From contig NZ_JACAPR010000010.1 in assembly GCF_013385635.1 (NCBI RefSeq), positions 744,001 through 808,000 on the forward strand: a stretch of 64,000 nucleotides of DNA. The letters are read 5' to 3'. Origin of the DNA: Pseudomonas gingeri. Its GTDB lineage: Bacteria > Pseudomonadota > Gammaproteobacteria > Pseudomonadales > Pseudomonadaceae. The stretch's first letter is position 1. Each line of letters opens with the position of its first letter. The notes under the pieces are model-generated. The model saw only the letters and a program-made list of their open reading frames with translations. It ran no database searches and had not been told where the DNA came from. This document shows positions 25,364 through 33,760 of this stretch, piece by piece. Both the position numbers and the translations under genes were made by a program.

Positions 25364-26461
25364 TTACGAGAGGCTGGACAGGTAGTCTTCGTAACCGAAC
25401 TCACGAACGACCTCGACAGTACCGTCGAGTTGTTTCACTACGATGGACGGCATCTTCAAACCGTTGAACCAGTTTTTCTTGACCATGGTGTAGCCTGCCG
25501 CGTCAACGAACGACAGCCGATCGCCGATGGACAGCGGACGATCGAAGGGGTACTCGCCGAAAATGTCTCCGGCCAGACAGGACTTGCCGCACACCATGTA
25601 GGTGTGGTCGCCGTTGCTCGGCGCCATCTTGGCGTCCAGGCGGTAGATCAGCAGGTCGAGCATGTGGGCTTCGATGGAACTGTCCACCACCGCCAGGTTC
25701 TTGCCGTTGTACAGGGTATCGAGCACGGTGACTTCCAGCGAGGCGCTCTGGGTGATCGCCGCTTCGCCCGGTTCCAGGTAGACCTGTACGCCGTACTTCT
25801 GCGAGAACGCCTTGAGGCGTGCGCAGAACGCATCCAGGGCATAGCCTTCACCGGTGAAATGGATGCCGCCGCCAAGGCTGACCCACTCGACCTTGTGCAG
25901 CAGGTGGCCGAAGCGTTCCTCGATGGTCGCCAGCATCTGGTCGAACAGGCCGAAGTCGCCGTTCTCGCAGTTGTTGTGGAACATGAAGCCGGAGATCTGC
26001 CCGATGACCTGTTCGATCTTCGCCGGGTCCCACTCGCCCAGGCGGCTGAACGGCCGTGCCGGGTCGGCCAGCAGGTAGTCGGAGCTGCTCACCTGGGGGT
26101 TGACCCGCAGGCCGCGGACCTTGCCCGTGGACGCTTCGGCAAAACGCTGCAGTTGGCCGATGGAGTTGAAGATGATCTTGTCGCAGTTCTCGAGCATCTC
26201 GCCGATCTCGTCATCGGCCCAGGCTACGCTGTAGGCATGGGTTTCGCCGACGAACTTCTGGCGGCCGAGCTTGAGCTCGTAGAGCGACGACGACGTCGTA
26301 CCGTCCATGTATTGCTGCATCAGGTCGAACACCGACCAGGTGGCGAAGCACTTGAGCGCCAGCAGCGCCTTGGCTCCGGACTGCTCGCGCACGTAGGCGA
26401 TCTTCTGCAGGTTGACCAGCAGCTTCTGCTTGTCGATGAGGTAATACGGCGTCTTGATCAT
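25364..26461 (-). CDS. nspC: Carboxynorspermidine/carboxyspermidine decarboxylase
   Basis: The 365-residue PLP enzyme has a fold III (alanine racemase-like) barrel with the PLP lysine at K37 (ALLALKCFAT), the glycine-rich phosphate loop SLGGGIHFTGEG, EPGEAAITQSA and the second-site cysteine in VCGKSCLAGD. It decarboxylates carboxyspermidine to spermidine. The start at 26461 gives MIKTPYYLIDKQKL, the family N-terminus; an upstream in-frame ATG adds 11 residues. It precedes the dehydrogenase gene in one leftward operon. Confidence 0.92.
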   Translation of the reverse strand: MIKTPYYLIDKQKLLVNLQKIAYVREQSGAKALLALKCFATWSVFDLMQQYMDGTTSSSLYELKLGRQKFVGETHAYSVAWADDEIGEMLENCDKIIFNSIGQLQRFAEASTGKVRGLRVNPQVSSSDYLLADPARPFSRLGEWDPAKIEQVIGQISGFMFHNNCENGDFGLFDQMLATIEERFGHLLHKVEWVSLGGGIHFTGEGYALDAFCARLKAFSQKYGVQVYLEPGEAAITQSASLEVTVLDTLYNGKNLAVVDSSIEAHMLDLLIYRLDAKMAPSNGDHTYMVCGKSCLAGDIFGEYPFDRPLSIGDRLSFVDAAGYTMVKKNWFNGLKMPSIVVKQLDGTVEVVREFGYEDYLSSLS

Positions 26462-26539
26462 TTCGAGGCCTGCTAGCCAAAAAAGGACGCGCATTGTGCC
26501 TTTACTTGGCCCGAATCGAAAGGTTGGCAGGCGTATTTC

Positions 26540-27055
26540 CTACCGGTCGGTACCGACGGTCAGACGAAGCTGCCGATAGGCGCTCACCAACTGATCGAGG
26601 GAAAAAGCCCGGTTGCGCCCGCTGGGATTGGGCAGGACCCACACCGCGGAATTTGCCAGGCGCCGGGGTTGCAGTCCCCAGTTGACGTCCCGCTGGCCGG
26701 ATAGTCCGCAGTATGCCGCCTTGCCGAGAAAGGCCACGCAAGCGGGGGCATGACGTGCAATCTTTTGTTCAAAATTCGCAGCGGCGGCGATGAATTCATC
26801 GCGGGACAGCTGGTCCGCCCGTGCGGTCGGTCGCTCGACCACGGTGGTCAGCCCGTACCCGTAGCGCAGGATATCCCGATCGTTTTCCGGGAGCAGTTCC
26901 CCGGGGGTAAAACCGGCCAGATGCAGGGTGCGCCAGAACCGGTTGCCGCGACCGGCAAAGTGATGCCCCTGGGCAACGGCCATCAGTCCCGGATTGATGC
27001 CACAGAAAATCACCGCCAGTTGCCCGGCCAGAATATCTTCGAGTCCTTCAGTCAC
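26540..27055 (-). CDS. mug: G/U mismatch-specific DNA glycosylase
   Basis: This 171-residue protein has the Mug motifs: AVIFCGINPGLMAVAQGHHF (catalytic Asn in GINPG, residues about 20-24) and VLPNPSGRNRAF near residue 145. It removes uracil and ethenocytosine from mismatches. The GTG at 27055 is chosen because GAGGTGTGTC lies just before it; an alternative GTG at 27067 lacks such a site. It is read leftwards, 22 bases after the TetR gene. Confidence 0.9.
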   Translation of the reverse strand: MTEGLEDILAGQLAVIFCGINPGLMAVAQGHHFAGRGNRFWRTLHLAGFTPGELLPENDRDILRYGYGLTTVVERPTARADQLSRDEFIAAAANFEQKIARHAPACVAFLGKAAYCGLSGQRDVNWGLQPRRLANSAVWVLPNPSGRNRAFSLDQLVSAYRQLRLTVGTDR

Positions 27056-27077
27056 GACACACCTCACATGCCCGGGC

Positions 27078-27701
27078 TCAGCCGCAGATGACCCTGACCG
27101 CGTTGCGCGCCAGTTCGGTCAGTTCGGCCCGGGACTTACCCGCCCGAGCTCGTATCGAAATGCTGTGCATCAGGCCCGAGGCAAGCGCCGCCAGGGCGGC
27201 CGGGTCGGCATCGGCTTGCAGTTCGCCGGCATCGATTGCCGCGCGCAGACGGGTTTCCAGTTCGGCATCGAGGCGGCCGAGCCGGTTGGCAAGAATCTCG
27301 CGGATGGCCGGATCCTCGACCGCCTCGGTGGTGGCTGTGCCGATCATGAAACAACCCCGCGGCTGGCCGTCACCGGAGAAGTAGATCGACAACTGCCCTT
27401 CGTAGAAACGCAGCAACGCCTCGCCGAGGGTCAGGGAGCGGTCTTGCAGCGCCTCGTCCACGGCCGCCGCGGCCATCTCCCAGTACTGCTCAAGCGCCTT
27501 TATATACAGCGCGTGCTTGTCCCCGAAGGCGGCATACAGGCTCGGGCGGTTCATGCCCGCCGCCGTGGCGATGCTGTCCAGGGAGGCGCCGGCATAGCCG
27601 GTATTCCAGAACACTCCGAGCGCTTGCTGCAGTGCTGTCTGGGGGTCGTAGGCGCGAGGGCGGCCGCGGCCTTTTCCCTCGGTGGTCTTTTTTTGTGCCA
27701 T
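27078..27701 (-). CDS. TetR-family repressor of the pump operon
   Basis: The 207-residue protein has a TetR helix-turn-helix (residues about 20-65: ALGVFWNTGYAGASLDSIAT, then NRPSLYAAFGDKHALYIKAL). Its ligand domain has the PRGCFMIGTATTEAV segment common in AcrR/YdeS-like regulators. It is divergent from the EmrA-like gene. The start codon lies at the edge of one of two matching operator-like motifs, which points to autorepression and control of the pump. Confidence 0.92.
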   Translation of the reverse strand: MAQKKTTEGKGRGRPRAYDPQTALQQALGVFWNTGYAGASLDSIATAAGMNRPSLYAAFGDKHALYIKALEQYWEMAAAAVDEALQDRSLTLGEALLRFYEGQLSIYFSGDGQPRGCFMIGTATTEAVEDPAIREILANRLGRLDAELETRLRAAIDAGELQADADPAALAALASGLMHSISIRARAGKSRAELTELARNAVRVICG

Positions 27702-27715
27702 GTCGTACAAAAATC
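27701..27715. promoter_or_regulatory. TetR operator-like motif, copy 1
   Basis: TGTCGTACAAAAATC starts at the TetR start codon. It contains a TGT-CGT-ACA dyad and matches copy 2 at 14 of 15 positions. Confidence 0.55.
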
Positions 27716-27750
27716 CTTGAGTGAAGGCCGGGGTGGCTATATTCTTACAT

Positions 27751-27765
27751 TGTCGCACAAAAATC
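27751..27765. promoter_or_regulatory. TetR operator-like motif, copy 2
   Basis: TGTCGCACAAAAATC lies exactly 50 bases from copy 1, close to five helical turns, so two TetR dimers could sit on the same DNA face. The TTGT-CGC-ACAA dyad is visible. Confidence 0.55.
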
Positions 27766-27821
27766 GGAATTCAGACATTCACGGTTCCAGGCGTGCTCCC
27801 CGGCCACAGGTAAATTCGATC

Positions 27822-28961
27822 ATGACCCAGCAATTCGACAGTACGGCGACACACAACTTCGAGCATCCGGGACCTGGCCAGGCGGCCGCGTTCATGCGCA
27901 ACCCCTTGAAGGAGAGGGTGCGACCCCTGCTGATGGTGGGGCTGCCGGTGCTGTTCGCGGCGGTTGCGATTGCCCGTTACCTGGCGGCCGAGCCCTTCGT
28001 CTCGACCGACAACGCCTATGCCCGGGTCGCGAAAGCCTCGATCAATGCACGGATTTCCGGGCAGGTAGTGGAAATCGCGGTCGAGGACAACCAGCAGGTG
28101 CACAAGGGCCAGGTACTGTTCCGGATCAATCCGGAGCCTTTTCAGATCGCGGTCAATCGGGCGGAGGCGCAACTGAGCGTGGCGCGGCTGCGTATCGCCG
28201 GGTTCAAGGCCAGCTACCGGCAGCAGCAGGCCGAGTTGCAATCGGCCAGGGAGTCGGCGAGTTTCGACGAGAAGGAGTTCGCCCGGAAGAAGGCGCTGAT
28301 GGCCACCGAGTTTGTCTCACGCTCGATCTATGAACGCGCGGACACCGATCTCAAGGTCGCGCGGCAACGCATCGCCGCTGTTGAACAGCAGATCGCCAAT
28401 ACCGTGGTGGCGTTGAACGGCAATCCGGATATCGACATCGACAGCCATCCGGCGATTCGCGAGGCAAAGGCGCAGCTTGACGAGGTGCAGTTGTACCTTT
28501 CGTATGCAACGGTCTATGCGCCGGACGATGGCATCGTCGCCAAGGTCGACGACCTGCAGGTCGGCAACTATCTCAACAGCGGTGCGCCGGCCTTTGCCTT
28601 GCTCTCGGCGCGGCAGGTATGGGTCGAGGCCAACTTCCGCGAAACCCAGCTGACCCATATGCATCCGGGCCAGACCGCGACCATCAGCATCGATACTTAC
28701 CCGGATCATCCGTTCAAGGCCCGTGTCATCAGCATGAGCCCCGGGGCCGGCGCGGACTTCGCCCTGCTGCCGCCGGAAAATGCCACCGGCAACTGGGTCA
28801 AGGTGATCCAGCGGGTGCCGGTCCGGCTCGAACTCGATGAGGTTGATCCGCGCCTGCCGTTGTTCTCCGGCACCAGCGCCACGGTCACCGTCGATACCGG
28901 CTATCGCGCGCCCTGGTGGCAGCCGCTCAAAGGGTTGTTGACCGCGGGCAGCCGACAATGA
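27822..28961 (+). CDS. HlyD/EmrA-type membrane fusion protein
   Basis: This 379-residue protein has one N-terminal membrane segment (residues about 35-55), the biotinyl-lipoyl motif FVSTDNAYARVAKASINARI, a long coiled-coil hairpin (residues about 110-190), then LSYATVYAPDDGIVAKVDDL and the beta-barrel segment VWVEANFRETQLTHM. This is the EmrA/VceA pattern, an adaptor for an MFS pump. The start at 27822 is taken from the position relative to the operator motifs; the much longer frame upstream overlaps the TetR gene. The next gene overlaps by 4 bases (ATGA). Confidence 0.92.
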   Translation: MTQQFDSTATHNFEHPGPGQAAAFMRNPLKERVRPLLMVGLPVLFAAVAIARYLAAEPFVSTDNAYARVAKASINARISGQVVEIAVEDNQQVHKGQVLFRINPEPFQIAVNRAEAQLSVARLRIAGFKASYRQQQAELQSARESASFDEKEFARKKALMATEFVSRSIYERADTDLKVARQRIAAVEQQIANTVVALNGNPDIDIDSHPAIREAKAQLDEVQLYLSYATVYAPDDGIVAKVDDLQVGNYLNSGAPAFALLSARQVWVEANFRETQLTHMHPGQTATISIDTYPDHPFKARVISMSPGAGADFALLPPENATGNWVKVIQRVPVRLELDEVDPRLPLFSGTSATVTVDTGYRAPWWQPLKGLLTAGSRQ

Positions 28962-30421
28962 GCAGCGCAGAGGGCGCGCGTGCGCTGAGGTTTGCCGCAT
29001 TGCTGGCGACCTATATGCAGTCCGCCAACCTGCCGCTGCCGAACGCGGTGCTCAGGTTGCTGCAGGGCAGCTTGTCGATGACCGACGACCAGGCCGGCTG
29101 GGTCTTCACCTCCTACCTGGCGGCGAGCGCCATTACCTTGCCGATCGCCCAGTGGCTGGGTGGCCGTTATGGCCTGAAGCTGATGTACCAGGGCGCGCTG
29201 GCGATCTTCGCCCTGGGCCTGCTGCTCGCAACGTCGGCAACGACATCGCTGGAGTTCGTCGGTGCGCGGATTGTCCAGGGACTGGCCAGTGGTGTACTGG
29301 CGCCATTGTCGATGGCGATAGCCCTGGAAACCCTGGCACCGGCGCGGCGCGCCACCTTCGGCTCGACCTGGACCGCCATCGTCCTGCTGGGCATCGCTAC
29401 CGGTCCGAGCATTGGTGGCTGGCTCGGCGAGCATTACGGCTGGCGCTCGATCTTCTATCTCGGTCTGCCGCTGTCGGCCTTCATTTTCCTGGTGGTGGCG
29501 CTCTGGTTGGCGGAGAAAAAGGCCGGGGCCAGGCAGCCCTTCGACTTCTTCGGTTTCGGCACCTTTACCCTGGGCATGATCGGCCTGCAGATGCTGCTCG
29601 ACCGTGGCGAGCGCCTGGAGTGGTTCGCCTCGCCGGAAATCTGGCTGGAAGCGCTGGCCGCCGGATTGGGACTCTATCTGTTCGTGGTCCATGTGCTGAC
29701 CGCAAAGGTGCACTTTGTCAGCAAGGGGCTGTTTCGGGATCGCAACTTCGTGTTGTCGACGGTGATGTTTTTCGCCCTGGGTTTTGTCCTGTTGTCGACC
29801 ATGGCCTTGACCTCGCCGATGCTCGATGAACTGCTCGGTTATCCGCCCGACACGACCGGTGGCCTGACCCTGCCGCGAGGTATCGGCTTGGTGGGAGCCT
29901 TCCTGCTGATGAGCCGGGTTCCGGCTCGTATCGACCAGCGGGCCCTGGTGGCGGCGGGTATCGCCCTGGTGGTTTATGCCAACTGGCTGATGCTCGGCTA
30001 TTCGCCGTTGATGGACAGCTGGCCGGTGGCGATTGCCGGTGCGCTGCAGGGTATCGGTCTCGGGGTGCTGATGCCGGCGCTGAGCAAGATGGCGTTCAGC
30101 ACCCTCGATCCGAAACTGCGTCCGGAAGCCGCCGGGATTTTCAATCTGGTCCGGGTCTATGGCAGCACCCTCGGCGTAGCAGTGGTGCAGTTGTACTTCT
30201 TCAACAATACCCAGGCGATGCATCAGGCGCTGGGCAGCCACCTGACGGTGTATCGCGGCGCGGCATCGATGTCCTTGCCGAGCCTGGCCGGGCTCAACGA
30301 AATGATCACCGGCCAGGCAGCTTTTATCGCGCTGATCGGCCAGTTCAAGATTTTGCTGGTGGTGATGCTGGTGGCAAGTCCGCTGGTGCTGTTTCTGCGC
30401 AAGCCCGTTCCGACCAACTAG
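28958..30421 (+). CDS. EmrB/DHA2-type MFS drug exporter
   Basis: The 487-residue protein has about fourteen hydrophobic segments and DHA2 motifs: WLGGRYGLKLMYQGALAIF (motif A), VGARIVQGLASGVLAPLSMA, and FGSTWTAIVLLGIATGPSIG (motif C). It overlaps the adaptor gene by 4 bases, so the two are translated together and probably form an EmrAB-like pump. The outer-membrane factor follows within 20 bases. Substrates are unknown. Confidence 0.92.
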   Translation: MSSAEGARALRFAALLATYMQSANLPLPNAVLRLLQGSLSMTDDQAGWVFTSYLAASAITLPIAQWLGGRYGLKLMYQGALAIFALGLLLATSATTSLEFVGARIVQGLASGVLAPLSMAIALETLAPARRATFGSTWTAIVLLGIATGPSIGGWLGEHYGWRSIFYLGLPLSAFIFLVVALWLAEKKAGARQPFDFFGFGTFTLGMIGLQMLLDRGERLEWFASPEIWLEALAAGLGLYLFVVHVLTAKVHFVSKGLFRDRNFVLSTVMFFALGFVLLSTMALTSPMLDELLGYPPDTTGGLTLPRGIGLVGAFLLMSRVPARIDQRALVAAGIALVVYANWLMLGYSPLMDSWPVAIAGALQGIGLGVLMPALSKMAFSTLDPKLRPEAAGIFNLVRVYGSTLGVAVVQLYFFNNTQAMHQALGSHLTVYRGAASMSLPSLAGLNEMITGQAAFIALIGQFKILLVVMLVASPLVLFLRKPVPTN

Positions 30422-30440
30422 TGCTCGTGGAGTCTGGAAA

Positions 30441-31919
30441 ATGCAATCCAATACGTTCGTCAGCAACAGACAGCGGTTTCCAGCGATGGTCGGGACGCTC
30501 TCGACGGTTGCCCTGTTGTCCGCCTGTACCGTCGGCCCGGACTTCAAGACGCCGTCGCCAAGCCCGTCGCAGCACTATGACCCGCAAGCCGAGCAACGTC
30601 TGGGCGGGCAAGGTGATCAGCACATCGAACTGGGCAAGAAGCTCAAGGGTGATTGGTGGTCGACCTTTCAGTCAACCAAGCTCGATCAGTTGGTTCGCCG
30701 GGCTATCGCCAGCAATCTCGAACTGGTAGCGGCTGACGCGACACTTCGGCAAGCGGCTTCCTCCGTGGCCGCGGCGGAAGGGGCGCTGTCTCCACAGGTC
30801 GATTTCGGCGCCCAGGCCGGCCGTCAGCGGATACACGCGAGCGCCGAACCTGCGGTTGCCAATTTCTATTCGGTCGGGCCACGGGTCGGCTTCGACCTCG
30901 ATGCCTTCGGTGGCAACCGGCGGCGGATCGAGCAGCAGCAGGCGTTCACCGAGCTGCAGCAGCACCGCTACGAAGCGGCCTACCTGACGCTGACGGGCGA
31001 TGTCGCCAGCCAGGCGCTGCTGGTGGCTAGCGCCAATGCGCAGATGGCGGCGGTGGAGAAGCTGCTGGCCAATGACGCGAGGAATCTCGAACTGGTGCGT
31101 ACGGCCCAGCTCAATGGCGCCACCACGCGGATCGACGTGTCGCTGGCCGAAACCCGGCTGGCGCAGGATCGTACGCTGTTGCCACCCCTGGCCCAGCAAC
31201 GCGATGCGGCGCGGCATGCGTTGTCGATCCTGGCGGGCAAGGGGCCTGCCGACTGGATCGCCGCGGATTTCGAACTGGACGAATTTACCTTGCCGGCCAA
31301 CCTGCCGGTCAGCCTGCCTTCGGAAATGGCCCGCACCCGGCCCGATATCCTGCAGGCCGAGGCCGACCTGCATATGGCCAGCGCCGCGGTGGGTATCGCG
31401 ACGGCCAATCTCTATCCCCACGTGGAGCTGTCGGCCTCGCTGGCACAGGCCGCTTCCGGCAATGGCGGCGCCGCGCTCTGGGGTCTTGCAGCAGGGCTGG
31501 CGGGACCGATCTTCGACGGCGGCACCCGCGAGGCCGAACGCCAGGCTTCTATCGACGGCTACCAGGCGGCGTTGGCGGGCTACCGGCAGACGGTCATCAG
31601 TTCCTTCGGCCAGGTGGCGGACACGCTGCAGGCGATCAACCACAACGCCGAAGCCAACCTGGCGCAGACACAGGCCTTGCGCGCCGCCGAAACCAGCCTG
31701 CACCTGAACCAGCAAGCCTATGCCCAGGGTGAAAACAGCATTCTCCAGGTGCTGGAGGCCGAGCGCGCCTATGAGCAGGCGTCGCTGGGGCTGATCAGGG
31801 TGCAGACCGCGCAGTATCTCGACACGGTACGGCTGTTCGTGGCGCTTGGCGGCAACGCCGTCGGCGCGGTGGCACGGCAGGTTGCCTCCGGCGAAATCAA
31901 CAGACAGACCATGGAGTAA
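30441..31919 (+). CDS. Outer-membrane efflux lipoprotein (NodT family)
   Basis: This 492-residue protein is a TolC-type channel with a lipoprotein signal (VALLSAC). The family landmarks are DWWSTFQSTKLDQLVRRA, GFDLDAFGGNRRRIEQ and [19 protein letters not shown]. It completes the tripartite EmrAB-type pump encoded just upstream. It is the second of three outer-membrane factors in this window. Confidence 0.92.
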   Translation: MQSNTFVSNRQRFPAMVGTLSTVALLSACTVGPDFKTPSPSPSQHYDPQAEQRLGGQGDQHIELGKKLKGDWWSTFQSTKLDQLVRRAIASNLELVAADATLRQAASSVAAAEGALSPQVDFGAQAGRQRIHASAEPAVANFYSVGPRVGFDLDAFGGNRRRIEQQQAFTELQQHRYEAAYLTLTGDVASQALLVASANAQMAAVEKLLANDARNLELVRTAQLNGATTRIDVSLAETRLAQDRTLLPPLAQQRDAARHALSILAGKGPADWIAADFELDEFTLPANLPVSLPSEMARTRPDILQAEADLHMASAAVGIATANLYPHVELSASLAQAASGNGGAALWGLAAGLAGPIFDGGTREAERQASIDGYQAALAGYRQTVISSFGQVADTLQAINHNAEANLAQTQALRAAETSLHLNQQAYAQGENSILQVLEAERAYEQASLGLIRVQTAQYLDTVRLFVALGGNAVGAVARQVASGEINRQTME

Positions 31920-31923
31920 CGAC

Positions 31924-32865
31924 ATGACTTATCAAGACACCCTTCGCGATACCCGGTTTCCACTTATCTACGGCAGCGGTTCGATGCCGGCGGTGGGCTT
32001 CGGTACGCTGTTCCGCGATCTTTCGGCGACCACCGAGGCGATCAGGACCGCGCTGCAAACCGGCTTCCGGCATTTCGATTGTGCCGAGCGCTATCGCAAC
32101 GAAGAACAGGTCGGCGTGGCGCTACAGGAGGCGCTGGAGATCGGCAAGATCAAGCGGGAAGAGCTGTTCATCACCACCAAGCTATGGAACACCAATCACC
32201 GCCCCGAGCGCGTCAAGCCGGCGTTCGAGGCCAGCTGTCGGCGACTGGGTGTCGACTATATCGACTGTTATCTGATCCATACGCCGTTTGCCTTTCAGCC
32301 CGGCGACAACCAGGACCCGCGGGACGCACAAGGCCAGGTGATCTACGACCCGGACGTGACCCTGATCGACACCTGGCGGGCGCTTGAAAACCTGATGGAT
32401 GAGGGGCGGTGCCGCGCCATCGGCCTGTCGGACATCACCCTGGAAGCCTTGAAGACGGTGGTCGCGGTGGCCCGGATCAAACCCTCGGTGGTCCAGGTCG
32501 AGTCCCACCCGTATCTGCCGGAATGGGAGTTGCTCGAGTTCTGCCGGGAGCACGGCATCATCGTCCTGGCGTTCGCGCCCCTCGGGCACGGCATGCAGCC
32601 CAATGTGCTGGAAGAACCGGTGATCACCGGGATCGCCCGACGTTTGCAGAAGACCCCGGCACAAGTGGCCCTGGCCTGGTCGGTACAGCGTGGCGTGGCG
32701 TTCCTGACCACCTCGGCGACACCGAGCCATATCCAGGAGAATTTCGACATCGCGACCTTGCCCCACCGCGCCATGCGGGAAATCCAGGAAGAGATCAGCA
32801 CCCGGATACGTTTCAACTCGGTGGTGGAAACCGGTGTGCCTGGTTTTATTCCGCGTAAAAAATGA
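31924..32865 (+). CDS. Aldo/keto reductase
   Basis: The 313-residue protein is an AKR-fold NADPH oxidoreductase: MPAVGFGTLFRD, GFRHFDCAERYRNEEQVGVA (catalytic Asp and Tyr), FITTKLWNTNH (catalytic Lys), and DCYLIHTPFAFQ (catalytic His). The ATG follows GGAGTAACGAC, a strong ribosome binding site, 4 bases after the outer-membrane factor's stop. It therefore belongs to the TetR-pump operon and probably reduces an aldehyde or quinone that the pump also handles. Confidence 0.93.
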   Translation: MTYQDTLRDTRFPLIYGSGSMPAVGFGTLFRDLSATTEAIRTALQTGFRHFDCAERYRNEEQVGVALQEALEIGKIKREELFITTKLWNTNHRPERVKPAFEASCRRLGVDYIDCYLIHTPFAFQPGDNQDPRDAQGQVIYDPDVTLIDTWRALENLMDEGRCRAIGLSDITLEALKTVVAVARIKPSVVQVESHPYLPEWELLEFCREHGIIVLAFAPLGHGMQPNVLEEPVITGIARRLQKTPAQVALAWSVQRGVAFLTTSATPSHIQENFDIATLPHRAMREIQEEISTRIRFNSVVETGVPGFIPRKK

Positions 32866-32888
32866 TTCCAGGCATGATCGATGAATGA

Positions 32889-33026
32889 TCGTTCCCACGC
32901 TCCAGCGTGGTAATGCAGCCGTTGACGCTCTGCGTCACAGAAGCGGACACGGAGCGTCCAGAGAGGCATTCCCACGCGGAGCGTGGGAACGATCGAGCGG
33001 GCAAGCCGGCTCCCACATTTGCGAGG
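32889..33026. repeat. Pseudomonas intergenic inverted repeat plus REP-like element
   Basis: GATCGTTCCCACGCTC at 32889 and its inverse ending GTGGGAACGATC at 32994 enclose about 106 bases with inner matching arms (GACGCTCTGCGTC; GGACACGGAGCGTCC). The adjoining GCGGGCAAGCCGGCTCCCAC is the common Pseudomonas REP form. Such elements are non-coding and often sit at rearrangement points; this one lies just before the truncated LysR gene. Confidence 0.8.
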
Positions 33027-33034
33027 TGGCAACG

Positions 33035-33760
33035 ATGGACGTATTCCAGAGCATGCGGTTTTTCATCACCGTCGCGCAGAGCGGCAGCTTCACCGCGGCG
33101 GCCGGGGTGCTGGGCACCACGATCACCAATGTGTCCAAGGCCGTTTCCAGTCTTGAAGCCAGTCTGCAGACCCGGTTGATCAACCGCACCACGAGACGCC
33201 TGGCGCTGACCGAGGCCGGTGTGCGCTACCTGCAACGCTGCGAGAAGATTCTCGACGAAGTGCGCGAGGCGGACGAGGAGGCGGGGACGGCCCATGTCAT
33301 GCCCGCCGGACGCCTGAAGATTCATGCGATGTCGGCTGTCGGCAATCACTACGTGATCGACGCCATCGCCCGTTACCGGGTGCTGTATCCCTCGGTCCTG
33401 TTCGACCTGACCCTGACCAATCGCCAGCCCGACCTGCTGGAAGAGGGTTACGACATGTCGATCGTGCTGGCACGGGAGCTACCCGATTCGGGATTCGTCG
33501 CCCAGCGGCTGGGGAGCACCTACAGCATTCTCTGCGCGTCACCGGCGTACCTGGAGAAGCGCGGCATGCCCGATTCGCCGAGCGCCCTCGCTGGCCATGA
33601 TTGCCTGCGGATCGTCAACACGGTCATGCCCGTGGAACACTGGGCTTTCGAGGGGCCGCACGGCATGGAGGCCATCGATATCCCGGTGTCGCCTTTTCAT
33701 ATCAATACCGCCGCCCTGATGTTTACCGCCACTCGAATGCAGCGGGGCGCTTGGCGATGA
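33035..33760 (+). pseudogene. LysR-family regulator truncated at the 3' end
   Basis: The frame begins with a proper LysR helix-turn-helix (MDVFQSMRFFITVAQSGSFT; INRTTRRLALTEAG) and follows the family to about residue 229 (SPFHINTAALM). It then continues into codons that are antisense to the end of the CaiB-ECH gene (FTATRMQRGAWR). The product would have 241 residues against about 300 usual, and lacks the last effector-domain strands and helix. The break is at about 33715-33722, within a few bases of the other gene's stop codon. It is probably inactive, or at best an effector-blind DNA-binding protein. Confidence 0.85.

Noticed and set aside
26994..27821. A long N-terminal extension of the EmrA-like protein
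   Set aside because: It runs antisense through the TetR and Mug genes and has no family similarity.
28901..30547. A 548-codon minus-strand frame opposite the MFS gene
   Set aside because: Low-complexity, His/Gln-rich antisense frame to a clear EmrB-type gene.
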